This document shows positions 17,495-26,057 of a DNA stretch of 32,115 nt, piece after piece. The notes beneath the pieces are model-generated. The model saw only the letters and a list, made by a program, of their open reading frames with translations. It was not told the origin of the DNA and did no database searches. The translations under genes and the position numbers were made by a program. The DNA is from Bacteroidales bacterium. GTDB taxonomy: Bacteria > Bacteroidota > Bacteroidia > Bacteroidales > UBA932. Position 1 is the stretch's first letter. Every line of letters starts with the position of its first letter. The DNA lies in the NCBI GenBank assembly GCA_016290385.1, contig JAEETO010000017.1, positions 1 to 32,115 on the forward strand, in the 5' to 3' direction.

Positions 17495-19420
17495 ATGAAA
17501 GAAGACGAGACCCTGAACATTCCTGACCACGACTACGGCGACGACAGCATCGTCCATCTGGAGGACCTGGAGCATATCCGGCTGCGGCCGGGCATGTATA
17601 TCGGGCGGCTGGGCGACGGTACGGCGCCCAACGACGGCATGTACGTGCTGATGAAGGAGATCATCGACAACTCGATCGATGAGTTCGCGATGGGCTACGG
17701 CAGGCAGATCATCATCAAGATCGAAGACAAAAAGGTATCGATCCGCGACTTCGGCCGCGGCATCCCCTTCGGCTTCAGCGAAAAAGACAAGAACCAGAAC
17801 CTGCTCGACGCCGCCGTGAGCAAGCTCCACACCGGCGCCAAGTTCGACAACAAGACCTTCCAGAAATCCGTGGGCATGAACGGCGTCGGCCTCAAGGCCG
17901 CCAACGCCCTCTCCAGCCGTTTCACCGTCCAGTCTTTCCGCAACGGCGAGACACTCGCCCTCGAATACGAGCGCGGCATCCTCCAGACCCCCGATTTCAC
18001 GCCAAAGCCCACGACCGAGCGCAACGGCACCCTCATCTCCTTCATTCCCGACGACACCCTCTTCGAGCCCTACGAATACAACACGGAGTACATCGACACG
18101 ATGCTCCGTAACTACGCCTACCTCAACGTCGGCCTGAAACTTACCTTCAACGGCGTGGACTACAAGTCGGAGAACGGCCTGCTCGACCTGCTCAACGAAA
18201 GCATCGACGAAGAGCCCCTCTACGCGCCGATCCACCTCAAGACCCAGGATATCGAAGTCGCCTTCACCCATGGCAGCGGCTACGGCGAAAACATCTACTC
18301 TTTCGTCAACGGCCAGAATACCACCCTGGGCGGCACGCACCTGGCCGCCTTCAAGGAAGCCCTCGCCAAGGTGCTCAAGGATTTCTACAAGAAAGATTTC
18401 AACCCCGTCGACATACGCCAGTCCATCATCGGCGCCGTGAGCGTCCGCATCCAGGAACCCGAATTCGAAGGCCAGACCAAAGTGCAGCTCGGCTCGAAAT
18501 ACATGTGGCAGAACAAGCAGGATGGCACCCACGGCCCGACGCTGAGCAAGACCATGTACGATTTCCTCTCCACGGAACTCGACAACTACCTGCACCGCAA
18601 CCTCGACGTGGCCGACATCATCCTGGCCAAGATCCAGGACTCCGAGAAAGAGCGCAACGCCATCTCCAGCATCAGCAAGAAGACCAAGGTGCGCCTCAAG
18701 AAAGCCAGCGTCCACAACAAGAAACTCCGCGACTGCCACATCCACTACGGCGACCGCAACCCGCTCGCCGAAAAGAGCACCCTTTTCATCACCGAGGGCG
18801 ACTCCGCCTCCGGCTCGATCACCAAGAGCCGCGACGCCAGCGTGCAGGCCGTCTTCAGCCTCATGGGCAAGCCCTTCAACTGCGCCAAGGCCTCGAAGAA
18901 AGACCTCTACGCAGAAAAGAACGTGGAACTCTGCCTGCTGCAGTCCGCCCTGGGCATCGAGGAAGGCGTAGACGGCCTGCGCTACAACAACATCGTCATC
19001 GCGACCGATGCCGACGTGGACGGCATGCACATCCGGCTGCTGATGCTCACCTTCTTCCTGAAATTCTATCCCGACGTGGTACGCGCCGGTCACCTCTCTA
19101 TCCTGCAGACCCCTCTCTTCCGTGTCCGCGACAAGAAGACCAACATCTACTGCTACAGCTCCGCCGAAAAGGAAGACGCCTTGAAGAAGATGGGCCGCAG
19201 CGCCGAAATCACGCGCTTCAAAGGCCTTGGCGAAATCTCCCCCGACGAATTCAAGGGGTTCATCGGCGACGATATCCGGCTCGAGCAGGTACACCTGACG
19301 GGCGAAGACAAGATTGCCGACATCATCCAGTTCTATATGGGTGACAATACCCCCGTCCGCCAGAAATTCATCCGGACCAACCTCCGCTCCGATATCGACA
19401 ACACCGAAGAAGCCCAGTAG
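17495..19420 (+). CDS. parE: DNA topoisomerase IV subunit B
   Basis: ATPase subunit of topoisomerase IV, which decatenates daughter chromosomes. The 641-residue protein has the GHKL ATPase motifs DNSIDEF (58-64), DFGRGIP (85-91) and GMNGVGLKAAN (127-137), the transducer domain, and the TOPRIM domain with TEGDSASGS (433-441) and DADVDG (505-510). The start region HIRLRPGMYIGRLGDGTAPNDGMY and the short insertless TOPRIM match Bacteroidota ParE rather than GyrB, but a GyrB assignment cannot be fully excluded without a tree. No parC follows; instead an acyltransferase gene starts two bases after the stop, so the two are co-transcribed. The leader carries a palindrome. Confidence 0.9.
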   Translation: MKEDETLNIPDHDYGDDSIVHLEDLEHIRLRPGMYIGRLGDGTAPNDGMYVLMKEIIDNSIDEFAMGYGRQIIIKIEDKKVSIRDFGRGIPFGFSEKDKNQNLLDAAVSKLHTGAKFDNKTFQKSVGMNGVGLKAANALSSRFTVQSFRNGETLALEYERGILQTPDFTPKPTTERNGTLISFIPDDTLFEPYEYNTEYIDTMLRNYAYLNVGLKLTFNGVDYKSENGLLDLLNESIDEEPLYAPIHLKTQDIEVAFTHGSGYGENIYSFVNGQNTTLGGTHLAAFKEALAKVLKDFYKKDFNPVDIRQSIIGAVSVRIQEPEFEGQTKVQLGSKYMWQNKQDGTHGPTLSKTMYDFLSTELDNYLHRNLDVADIILAKIQDSEKERNAISSISKKTKVRLKKASVHNKKLRDCHIHYGDRNPLAEKSTLFITEGDSASGSITKSRDASVQAVFSLMGKPFNCAKASKKDLYAEKNVELCLLQSALGIEEGVDGLRYNNIVIATDADVDGMHIRLLMLTFFLKFYPDVVRAGHLSILQTPLFRVRDKKTNIYCYSSAEKEDALKKMGRSAEITRFKGLGEISPDEFKGFIGDDIRLEQVHLTGEDKIADIIQFYMGDNTPVRQKFIRTNLRSDIDNTEEAQ

Positions 19421-19422
19421 AC

Positions 19423-19992
19423 ATGAAGCCCAAAACCGCCCGCAGAATCCTTACGAAATGGATGCACTGGACCACCCCCGACCAGACATTGCCCCCCGAG
19501 CCCAAACTGATCCTGCTGGGCGTGCCCCACTCCTCCATCTGGGATTTCATCGTGGCCTGGCTCTTCTACCGCTCGCTGGGCGGCAAACCGCGGGTCATGA
19601 TCAAGAAAGAATTTTTCTTCTGGCCCCTGGGCTCGCTTCTGCGCAGCGTGGGCGCCATCCCGGTGGACCGCAAGAATCCCGTGGGCATCACCCGGCAGGT
19701 CATCGAAGCGATGGAGAAAAGTGACCAGTTCGCCCTCTGCATCGCCCCGGAAGGAACCCGCAAACCGGTAAAACGCTGGAAAACAGGTTTCCATACCATT
19801 GCCAAGGCGGCCGGCGTTCCGGTATATGTAGGCTATTTTGACTGGGGGACGAAAGAAATCTCCTACGGCTGGCGCATGGAATGCTCCGACGACGCCATGG
19901 CCGACCTGAAAACAATCCAAAAATATTATAAAGAAAAAGGCGTCCAGCCCAAGCACCCGGGTACGCTCGCCTATATGGACGGAGTCGCGTAA
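19423..19992 (+). CDS. PlsC-like 1-acyl-sn-glycerol-3-phosphate acyltransferase family protein
   Basis: A member of the glycerophospholipid acyltransferase family. The 189-residue protein has block I as HSSIWD (H36 to D41, the HxxxxD catalytic motif), an LLGVP strand before it, KKEFFFWPLG as a substrate-binding block (61-70), and block III APEGTR (108-113). It is short and has few hydrophobic stretches, like other small Bacteroidota members whose acyl acceptor is unknown. It follows parE by two bases. Its last 22 bases overlap the end of the convergent response-regulator gene. True phosphatidic acid synthesis is possible but not shown. Confidence 0.85.
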   Translation: MKPKTARRILTKWMHWTTPDQTLPPEPKLILLGVPHSSIWDFIVAWLFYRSLGGKPRVMIKKEFFFWPLGSLLRSVGAIPVDRKNPVGITRQVIEAMEKSDQFALCIAPEGTRKPVKRWKTGFHTIAKAAGVPVYVGYFDWGTKEISYGWRMECSDDAMADLKTIQKYYKEKGVQPKHPGTLAYMDGVA

Positions 19993-21131
19993 GCCGCGAC
20001 ATCCGCAGCCGTAATCTCAGGACCACAGAGGATCATCAGACGTTCCGCCACGTTGCGGAGCTCGCGGATGTTGCCCGTCCAGGGCAGTTTCTGCAATTCG
20101 GCGATGGCGTCGGGACGGACTTTCTTTTTCGGCATGCCCGTCTCCTGGGAAATCTGGTCGATGAAATAATCCATCAGCAGCGGAATGTCCTCGAGCCGCT
20201 CGCGCAAAGCGGGGACCTGGATCACGATGACGCTCAGGCGGTGGTACAGGTCTTCACGGAAAGTGCCCTTTGCAATCTCCTCGGTAAGATTCTTGTTGGT
20301 GGCCGCCACCACGCGCACGTTGACCGTGATGTCCTTGTCGCTGCCCACGCGCGAGAGCTTCTTCTCCTGCAGAACGCGCAGCACCTTGGCCTGGGCCGCC
20401 AGGCTCATGTCGCCGATCTCGTCGAGAAAGAGCGTCCCGCCCTCGGCCTGCTCGAACTTTCCTTTGTGCTGCTTGATGGCAGAAGTGAAAGCGCCTTTCT
20501 CATGGCCGAAGAGCTCGCTTTCGATGAGTTCGCTCGGAATGGCCGCGCAGTTGACTTCCACGAAAGGGGCGGCCGCACGCGGGCTCTTGTCGTGCAGGCG
20601 GCGGGCCACCAGCTCCTTGCCGGTACCGTTGGAACCCATGATCAGGACGCGGGCGTCAGTGGCAGCCACACGGTCCACGATCTCCTTGATATGCTCGATG
20701 GCCGGAGACTGGCCCACAATCTCATACTTGCTCTGGATCTTTTTCTTGAGGCTGACCGTTTCCTTGACCAGCGTCGTCTTGTCGGTCGCATTTTTGAGGG
20801 TGATCAGGATGCGGTTCAGGTCGAGGGGCTTCTGGATGAAGTCGTAGGCTCCTTTCTTGATGCACTTGACGGCCGTGTCGATGTCACCGTGTCCGGAGAT
20901 CATGATGATCGAGGCCTCGCAGCCGGCGCCGATCAGCGTATCGAGCACCTCGTTGCCGTCCATCACCGGCATCTTGATGTCGCAGAAAATGGCATCGAAG
21001 CTCTCGGCCAGGGCCTTGTCGACACCTTGCTTTCCGTCTTCGGCCGTAGTCACTTCATGGCCTTCGAATTCCAGGATTTCCTTAAGGGTATTGCGGATGC
21101 TGCGTTCGTCGTCAATAATCAGAACCTTCAT
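19971..21131 (-). CDS. NtrC-like response regulator without a DNA-binding domain
   Basis: A 386-residue two-component regulator with receiver and AAA+ domains. The receiver (1-120) has D7/D8, the phosphoacceptor D51 in FCDIKMP and K101 in QKPLD. The AAA+ part has Walker A GSNGTGKE (166-173), a GAFTSA loop (213-218) where sigma-54 activators have GAFTGA, Walker B GGTLFLDEIGD (231-241) and the arginine-finger region REDLYHRL. The protein ends shortly after WTGNIRELRNVAERL, so the Fis-type helix-turn-helix is missing. The start is set at MKVLIIDDE because a TATCTTTG box lies 24 bases upstream; the longer reading frame to 21260 runs through the promoter. No partner histidine kinase is nearby. It may control sigma-54 from solution or act otherwise. 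Confidence 0.88.
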   Translation of the reverse strand: MKVLIIDDERSIRNTLKEILEFEGHEVTTAEDGKQGVDKALAESFDAIFCDIKMPVMDGNEVLDTLIGAGCEASIIMISGHGDIDTAVKCIKKGAYDFIQKPLDLNRILITLKNATDKTTLVKETVSLKKKIQSKYEIVGQSPAIEHIKEIVDRVAATDARVLIMGSNGTGKELVARRLHDKSPRAAAPFVEVNCAAIPSELIESELFGHEKGAFTSAIKQHKGKFEQAEGGTLFLDEIGDMSLAAQAKVLRVLQEKKLSRVGSDKDITVNVRVVAATNKNLTEEIAKGTFREDLYHRLSVIVIQVPALRERLEDIPLLMDYFIDQISQETGMPKKKVRPDAIAELQKLPWTGNIRELRNVAERLMILCGPEITAADVAAYATPSI

Positions 21132-21154
21132 AAAGAGAAATGTTTCACGAACCA

Positions 21155-21183
21155 CAAAGATAGCGATATTTTTTATATATTTG
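21155..21183. promoter_or_regulatory. Bidirectional promoter: response regulator / cmk
   Basis: The minus-strand box at 21155-21162 reads TATCTTTG; the plus-strand box at 21176-21183 reads TATATTTG. The spacer is 13 bases with a run of six T. Leaders of about 20 bases are predicted on both sides. Confidence 0.65.
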
Positions 21184-21207
21184 TGGAATAGACCCAAGAT
21201 ACCCGAC

Positions 21208-21909
21208 ATGACGAATATCATCATTGCCATAGACGGCCACTCCTCCACGGGCAAGGGCACTTTCGCCCTGGAAATCGCCCGCCGGCTCGGCCTCCTGTAC
21301 CTTGACAGCGGCGCGCTCTACCGTACCGTCACCCTCTACGGACTGCGCAGCGGCCGGATTGCGTGGAACGGACAGATCGACGAACGACAGCTTCAGGAAG
21401 ACATACTCCTGGGCAGGATCGACATCTCCGTCATGCCCAAACCCGACGGCTCCATGCGCGTCTTCCTGGGCGACGACGACGTTTCCGCCCAGATCCGGGA
21501 GCTTGAGGTAGCCCGCAATGTGAGCGCCATCGCCGCACTCCCTTTCGTACGCAACTTCGTGGACGAACAATTGCACCACCTGGGCGCTAAGGGTTGCGTG
21601 ATGGATGGTCGGGACATCGGCACGGCCGTGTTCCCCAACGCTGACCTGAAGATCTTCATGACCGCCGACGCCCGCATCCGCGCACAGCGCCGCGTCCTCC
21701 AGATGGAGGCAGCCGGGCAGCACCCCGATTTCGACACCATCCTCAAGAACGTGCAGGAACGCGACTACATCGACTCCCACCGCGCCATGAACCCGCTCCG
21801 CCAGGCAGAAGACGCCGTGGTGCTCGACAACAGCCACATGACCGTGGAAGAGCAGATGGTCTGGCTCGACGGAATCCTGCGTGAACGATTCAATATCAGC
21901 GTTCTATGA
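21208..21909 (+). CDS. cmk: Cytidylate kinase
   Basis: Phosphorylates CMP and dCMP to the diphosphates with ATP. The 233-residue protein starts MTNIIIAIDGHSSTGKGT, with the P-loop GHSSTGKG, followed by the Cmk signature YLDSGALYRTVTLYG, the CMP-binding region VMDGRDIGTAVFPNA and the lid arginines RIRAQRRVLQ. The ATG at 21208 is chosen because the longer upstream reading frame crosses the promoter boxes at 21155-21183. The stop overlaps the ispH start as ATGA, and cmk–ispH is a frequent pair in this phylum. Length and motifs are normal. Confidence 0.96.
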   Translation: MTNIIIAIDGHSSTGKGTFALEIARRLGLLYLDSGALYRTVTLYGLRSGRIAWNGQIDERQLQEDILLGRIDISVMPKPDGSMRVFLGDDDVSAQIRELEVARNVSAIAALPFVRNFVDEQLHHLGAKGCVMDGRDIGTAVFPNADLKIFMTADARIRAQRRVLQMEAAGQHPDFDTILKNVQERDYIDSHRAMNPLRQAEDAVVLDNSHMTVEEQMVWLDGILRERFNISVL

Positions 21910-22790
21910 CTTTCAAGGCAGAGATCGATCCCCGCTCCGGTTTCTGTCATGGCGTAGTCCGTGCGGTAGAACAGGCAGAAAACTACCTCAACTACAGCCC
22001 GCGGCTCTATTCGCTCGGCGCCATCGTCCACAACTCGGTGGAACTCGAGCGACTGAAGAAAAAGGGCCTGGAAATCCTCTCCATCGAGGAAGTGGCCCAG
22101 CTCCACGACGACGTGATCCTGGTGCGGGCCCATGGCGAACCTCCCGAAACCTATGCGCTGGCCCGGCGCAACCGGCTGCAGGTGATCGACTGCACCTGCC
22201 CCGTAGTGCTGAAACTGCAGGAACGCGTGCGCAGCACCTGGCTCCGGATCCGCGAACGTGGCGGGCAGGTGGTGATCTTCGGCAAGAAAGGACATGCCGA
22301 AGTCAATGGCCTGGTAGGCCAGACCGACGGCGAGGCCATCGTCATCAGCAGCCCCGAAGACCTGGCGGGCATCGACTTCTCCCGCCCCATGGCGCTCTTT
22401 TCCCAGACCACCAAGGACCCCGACGAATTCCAGCATATCGCATCGCGCATCCGCGCACAGCGGCCCGATGCAGAAGTCTACGACACCATCTGCCGCCAGG
22501 TGGTCCAGCGCCACAAGTCGCTCGTCGAATTTGCCCGCAACCATTCCGTAATCCTTTTCGTGAGCGGACGGGAAAGTTCGAACGGGAAGGTGCTCTTCGA
22601 ACTCTGCCGCGGCGAGAATTCGCGCACCTACCGGGTGGAAAACGTTTCCCAGATCAATCCGGCCTGGCTGCAGGACGGTGATTTCGTGGGAATTTGCGGC
22701 GCCACTTCCACCCCGAAATGGCAGTTAGAGGAAATTTTTATATATTTGCAGCGCCTTGGCGGCGGACAATCCGACAATAATAATCTATAA
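21906..22790 (+). CDS. ispH: 4-hydroxy-3-methylbut-2-enyl diphosphate reductase
   Basis: Final enzyme of the MEP isoprenoid pathway, making IPP and DMAPP at a [4Fe-4S] cluster. The 294-residue protein keeps the three cluster cysteines C14 (GFCHGV), C98 (DCTCP) and C196 (TICRQ), the histidines in IVHN and RAHGEP, and the catalytic E132 in GHAEVNG. The late motif GATSTP stands where many homologues read GASTP. Start codon overlaps the cmk stop by four bases, so translation is coupled. The last part of the gene contains the TATATTTG promoter box of efp. Identification is firm. Confidence 0.96.
   Translation: MTFKAEIDPRSGFCHGVVRAVEQAENYLNYSPRLYSLGAIVHNSVELERLKKKGLEILSIEEVAQLHDDVILVRAHGEPPETYALARRNRLQVIDCTCPVVLKLQERVRSTWLRIRERGGQVVIFGKKGHAEVNGLVGQTDGEAIVISSPEDLAGIDFSRPMALFSQTTKDPDEFQHIASRIRAQRPDAEVYDTICRQVVQRHKSLVEFARNHSVILFVSGRESSNGKVLFELCRGENSRTYRVENVSQINPAWLQDGDFVGICGATSTPKWQLEEIFIYLQRLGGGQSDNNNL
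22741..22748 (+). promoter_or_regulatory. -7 promoter box for efp, inside the end of ispH
   Basis: Reads TATATTTG, 55 bases before the efp ATG. Its AT-rich surroundings stand out inside the GC-rich 3' end of ispH. It would give efp and downstream genes a transcript separate from cmk–ispH. Confidence 0.6.
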
Positions 22791-22803
22791 AATACACTGT
22801 TAT

Positions 22804-23376
22804 ATGGCAACAACTGCTGATTTCAAGAACGGACTTTACCTCGACTTTGAAGGAAAACCCTGCTCCATCGTATGGTTCCAGCACGTCAAACCGGGCAAAG
22901 GCCCCGCTTTCGTCAAGTCCAAACTTCGCAACCTCGAGAACGGCCGCATCCTGGAGAAGACCTGGAACGCAGGCGAAAAGATTGACGTGATCACCGTCGA
23001 GCACCGCGAATATCAATTCATCTATGCTGAAGATGACGGGTTCAACTTCATGAACAACGAAACCTTCGACCAGATCAAGCTCGAGAAAGACATCGTCGAG
23101 AACGCCGACCTGATGAAGGAAGGCCAGATCGTCAACATGGTCTTCCATGTGGAAGGCGAAGAAGAGCGCTGCCTCACCTGCGAGCTCCCGACCTATGTGG
23201 AACTCGAAGTGACCTACACCGAGCCGGCCGTCAAAGGCAACACGGCTTCGACCAACGCCCTCAAGGAAGCCACCCTCGAAACGGGCGCCATCATCATGGT
23301 TCCGCTCTTCATCAACCAGGGCGACAAGATCCGCGTCAACACGACGGACCGCTCCTACGGCGAGCGCGTCAAATAA
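22804..23376 (+). CDS. efp: Elongation factor P
   Basis: Relieves ribosome stalling at consecutive prolines. The 190-residue protein begins MATTADFKNGLYLDFEGKP and has the tip loop VKPGKGPAFVKSK with K32 at the position that is modified in many bacteria. No modification enzyme such as EpmA or EpmB is in the window. The C-terminal OB domain has LETGAIIMVPLFINQGDKIRV and RSYGERVK. An earlier in-frame start at 22756 would overlap ispH and lie just after the promoter box; the ATG at 22804 matches the family start. Followed after 14 bases by the transglutaminase lipoprotein gene. Confidence 0.96.
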   Translation: MATTADFKNGLYLDFEGKPCSIVWFQHVKPGKGPAFVKSKLRNLENGRILEKTWNAGEKIDVITVEHREYQFIYAEDDGFNFMNNETFDQIKLEKDIVENADLMKEGQIVNMVFHVEGEEERCLTCELPTYVELEVTYTEPAVKGNTASTNALKEATLETGAIIMVPLFINQGDKIRVNTTDRSYGERVK

Positions 23377-23390
23377 CAAAGGGCAGCGCC

Positions 23391-24734
23391 ATGCGCAGAG
23401 CATTCCTTATCCTGATGTCCACACTCGTCGTATGCGCGTGTGGACATTCTGCTTCCGGAGACCCCACGCTCGACATCACCGATGCCGAGCGCGAGGCCCG
23501 CATCGCCCTCGATTTCAACCGCGACAGCGCCTGGATCGTGGAGTACCTGAAGCCGTATTATCCCGAACTTACAAAGGAACAGGTGGCAGCCTGGGAGGAG
23601 AGCAAAGCGCTGGAAGGCCGCATCATCAACGGACAGAAACGCTACTTCCGCAATGCCGGCCGCAACCTTTTCCGCATCGATCCCGAAGCCCGCAAAGTCT
23701 ATGAGGCCGTCAACGGCCACACCCGCGATGTGGAGGACGTCTATCTCGACGACTATAACCGCGATGTCATCGCCACGGTGCGCCGCACCGGCGAGAATCT
23801 GGTCAAGCCCGTCAATTTCACCATCAAGTACGAACTGACCGTCAAGCCCGACGTCGTGCCTGCCGGCGAGACCATCCGCGCCTGGATGCCTTATCCGCGC
23901 GAGGACCAGGACAGCATGTCCGAGATCCAGCTGATCTCCACTTCCCAGCCGGAATACATCATCGCCCCTGATGACGTGGAGCACAAGAGCATCTACATGG
24001 AGAAAACCGCCGAGGCCGGCAAGCCGACCGTCTTTTCCTACGCATTCTCTTTCACCGGCTTCAACGAATGGTATGACTTCCAGCCGGAAGACTGCCTGCC
24101 CTATGATACGGGATCCGAATTGTACAAGACCTATACGGCTGAGCGCAAGACCCACGTCGTCTTCACCGACCGCATCAAGGCCATCACCGACTCGCTCGTA
24201 GCCGGAGAAACCAATCCGTACCTGAAAGTCAAGGCCATCTACAGCTGGATCGTGGACCACTACCCCTGGGCCAGCGCCCGCGAGTATTCCACCCTGGAAA
24301 ACATCCCCATGTACGTACTGGAAAACAAGCACGGTGACTGCGGACAGGTGGGCCTGCTGCTGGTAACCATGTGCCGCTATGCAGGCGTCCCGGCACGCTG
24401 GCAGAGCGGCTGGATGCTGCATCCGGGTGCCGTGAACATGCACGACTGGAGCGAGGTGTACTATGAGGGCGTGGGCTGGGTGCCGACCGACGTGTCGTTC
24501 GGCCGCGGCCGCGACGTTGTGCGGGACAACGACGACGAGTATTTCTTCTACACGAAGGGGCTCGATGTCTACCGCCTGATCTGCAACAGCGACTACTCAG
24601 GCCAGTTCTATCCGGCCAAGAAATTCATCCGCAGTGAAACCGTGGACTTCCAGCGCGGTGAAGTGGAATGGTCCGGCGGCAACCTCTACTTCAACCAGTG
24701 GAGCGGCTGGATCGAAGAAATCGACTACCGTTAA
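23391..24734 (+). CDS. Transglutaminase-domain lipoprotein
   Basis: A 447-residue exported protein. The N-terminus ([16 protein letters not shown]) is a lipoprotein signal with the probable lipidated cysteine at C17. About 230 residues of unassigned sequence, including a beta-rich domain around 140-225 ([12 protein letters not shown]), precede a transglutaminase-like core: C317 in [10 protein letters not shown]351 in MHDWSEVYY and D367 in WVPTDVSFG form the expected Cys-His-Asp triad. Bacterial proteins of this kind are usually thought to be peptidases or amidases rather than cross-linking enzymes. Placement after efp by 14 bases and before der by five suggests read-through transcription without a clear functional link. 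The substrate is unknown. Confidence 0.88.
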   Translation: MRRAFLILMSTLVVCACGHSASGDPTLDITDAEREARIALDFNRDSAWIVEYLKPYYPELTKEQVAAWEESKALEGRIINGQKRYFRNAGRNLFRIDPEARKVYEAVNGHTRDVEDVYLDDYNRDVIATVRRTGENLVKPVNFTIKYELTVKPDVVPAGETIRAWMPYPREDQDSMSEIQLISTSQPEYIIAPDDVEHKSIYMEKTAEAGKPTVFSYAFSFTGFNEWYDFQPEDCLPYDTGSELYKTYTAERKTHVVFTDRIKAITDSLVAGETNPYLKVKAIYSWIVDHYPWASAREYSTLENIPMYVLENKHGDCGQVGLLLVTMCRYAGVPARWQSGWMLHPGAVNMHDWSEVYYEGVGWVPTDVSFGRGRDVVRDNDDEYFFYTKGLDVYRLICNSDYSGQFYPAKKFIRSETVDFQRGEVEWSGGNLYFNQWSGWIEEIDYR

Positions 24735-24739
24735 TAATC

Positions 24740-26053
24740 ATGAATCTCGTAGCTATCGTCGGACGCCCCAATGTGGGCAAATCAACCTTGTTCAACCGCC
24801 TGGTGGGCATCCGCCAGGCCATCGTCGATGAAACGGCGGGCGTGACCCGCGACCGCCATTACGGCAAATGCGAATGGTGCGGCCACGAATTTTCCGTGGT
24901 CGACACCGGCGGCTTCACCTCGGGCAGCGACGATGTCTTCGAGGGAGAAATCCGCAAGCAGGTGCTCATCGCCATCGATGAGTGCGACCTCGTGCTGTTC
25001 ATGGTAGAGGCCGCCACCGGCATTACTGATTTCGACGAAGAGATCGCCGACATCCTGCGCCGTTGCAAGAAACCGGTGATCCTGGTCGTCAACAAAGTGG
25101 ATACCGGCGACAAGATGTACGACAGCTACCAGTTCTACGGCCTCGGCCTCGGCGACCCGGTCGCCATCGCCGCCGCCACCGGCAGCGGAACCGGCGATCT
25201 GCTCGACCTGGTCGTGGAGAAACTGCCCAAGGAGACCCGTGAAGTGGAAGACCCCTACGAAGGACTCCCCCGCTTCACCATCGTGGGCAAGCCCAACGTG
25301 GGCAAATCGTCGCTGACCAACGCCCTTTTGGGAGAAGACCGCAACATCGTCACGCCCGTGGCCGGCACCACCCGCGACGCCATCTCCTCGCACTACAACA
25401 AATTCGGCCACGAGTTCATGATCGTGGACACGGCCGGCCTGCGCAAGAAGACCAAAGTCACCGAAGACCTGGAATTCTATTCCGTCCTGCGCTCGATTCG
25501 CGCCATCGAGAATTCCGACGTCTGCATCCTGATGATCGACGCCACCAGCGGCATGGAAGCCCAGGACATGGCCATCTTCAACCTGATCGTGCGCAACAAG
25601 AAAGGCTGTGTCATCGTGGTCAACAAGTGGGACCTGGTCATCGACAAGAACGCCAACACGATGAAGGACTTCCGGGAAGCCATCCAGAAGCGCATCGCAC
25701 CGCTGAGCGACGTCCCCGTCATCTTCACCTCGGCCATCACCAAGCAGCGCATCATGGACGTGCTTGACGCCGCCGACAAGGTGTACGCCAATTATTCGCG
25801 CCGCATCCCCACCTCGCAGCTCAACGAGGTCATGCTCCCCGAGATCGAGAACTATCCCCCGCCGGCCTGGAAAGGGAAATACATCAAAATCAAGTATATC
25901 ACGCAGCTCCCTACGGCCTCGCCGTCGTTCGCGTTCTTCTGCAACCTTCCGCAATACATCCGCGACCCCTACAAGCGTTTCCTCGAAAACAAGCTCCGCA
26001 GCCACTTCGATTTCACCGGCTGCGTGCTGCAGATTTTCCTGAGACAGAAATAA
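24740..26053 (+). CDS. der: GTPase Der (EngA), double-domain ribosome assembly factor
   Basis: Essential GTPase for 50S subunit assembly. The 437-residue protein has two tandem G domains: the first with GRPNVGKST (8-16), DTGGF and NKVD; the second with GKPNVGKSS (about 184-192), [11 protein letters not shown] and NKWD. A C-terminal KH-like domain follows ([18 protein letters not shown] to the end). The ATG at 24740 gives the family start [15 protein letters not shown]; an earlier in-frame start at 24668 would read into the preceding gene. Length is normal for the family. The next gene begins four bases after the stop. Confidence 0.97.
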   Translation: MNLVAIVGRPNVGKSTLFNRLVGIRQAIVDETAGVTRDRHYGKCEWCGHEFSVVDTGGFTSGSDDVFEGEIRKQVLIAIDECDLVLFMVEAATGITDFDEEIADILRRCKKPVILVVNKVDTGDKMYDSYQFYGLGLGDPVAIAAATGSGTGDLLDLVVEKLPKETREVEDPYEGLPRFTIVGKPNVGKSSLTNALLGEDRNIVTPVAGTTRDAISSHYNKFGHEFMIVDTAGLRKKTKVTEDLEFYSVLRSIRAIENSDVCILMIDATSGMEAQDMAIFNLIVRNKKGCVIVVNKWDLVIDKNANTMKDFREAIQKRIAPLSDVPVIFTSAITKQRIMDVLDAADKVYANYSRRIPTSQLNEVMLPEIENYPPPAWKGKYIKIKYITQLPTASPSFAFFCNLPQYIRDPYKRFLENKLRSHFDFTGCVLQIFLRQK

Positions 26054-26057
26054 AACC

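Noticed and set aside
17435..19294. Minus-strand reading frame of 619 residues opposite parE
   Set aside because: Shadow of parE, whose ATPase and TOPRIM motifs are all on the plus strand.
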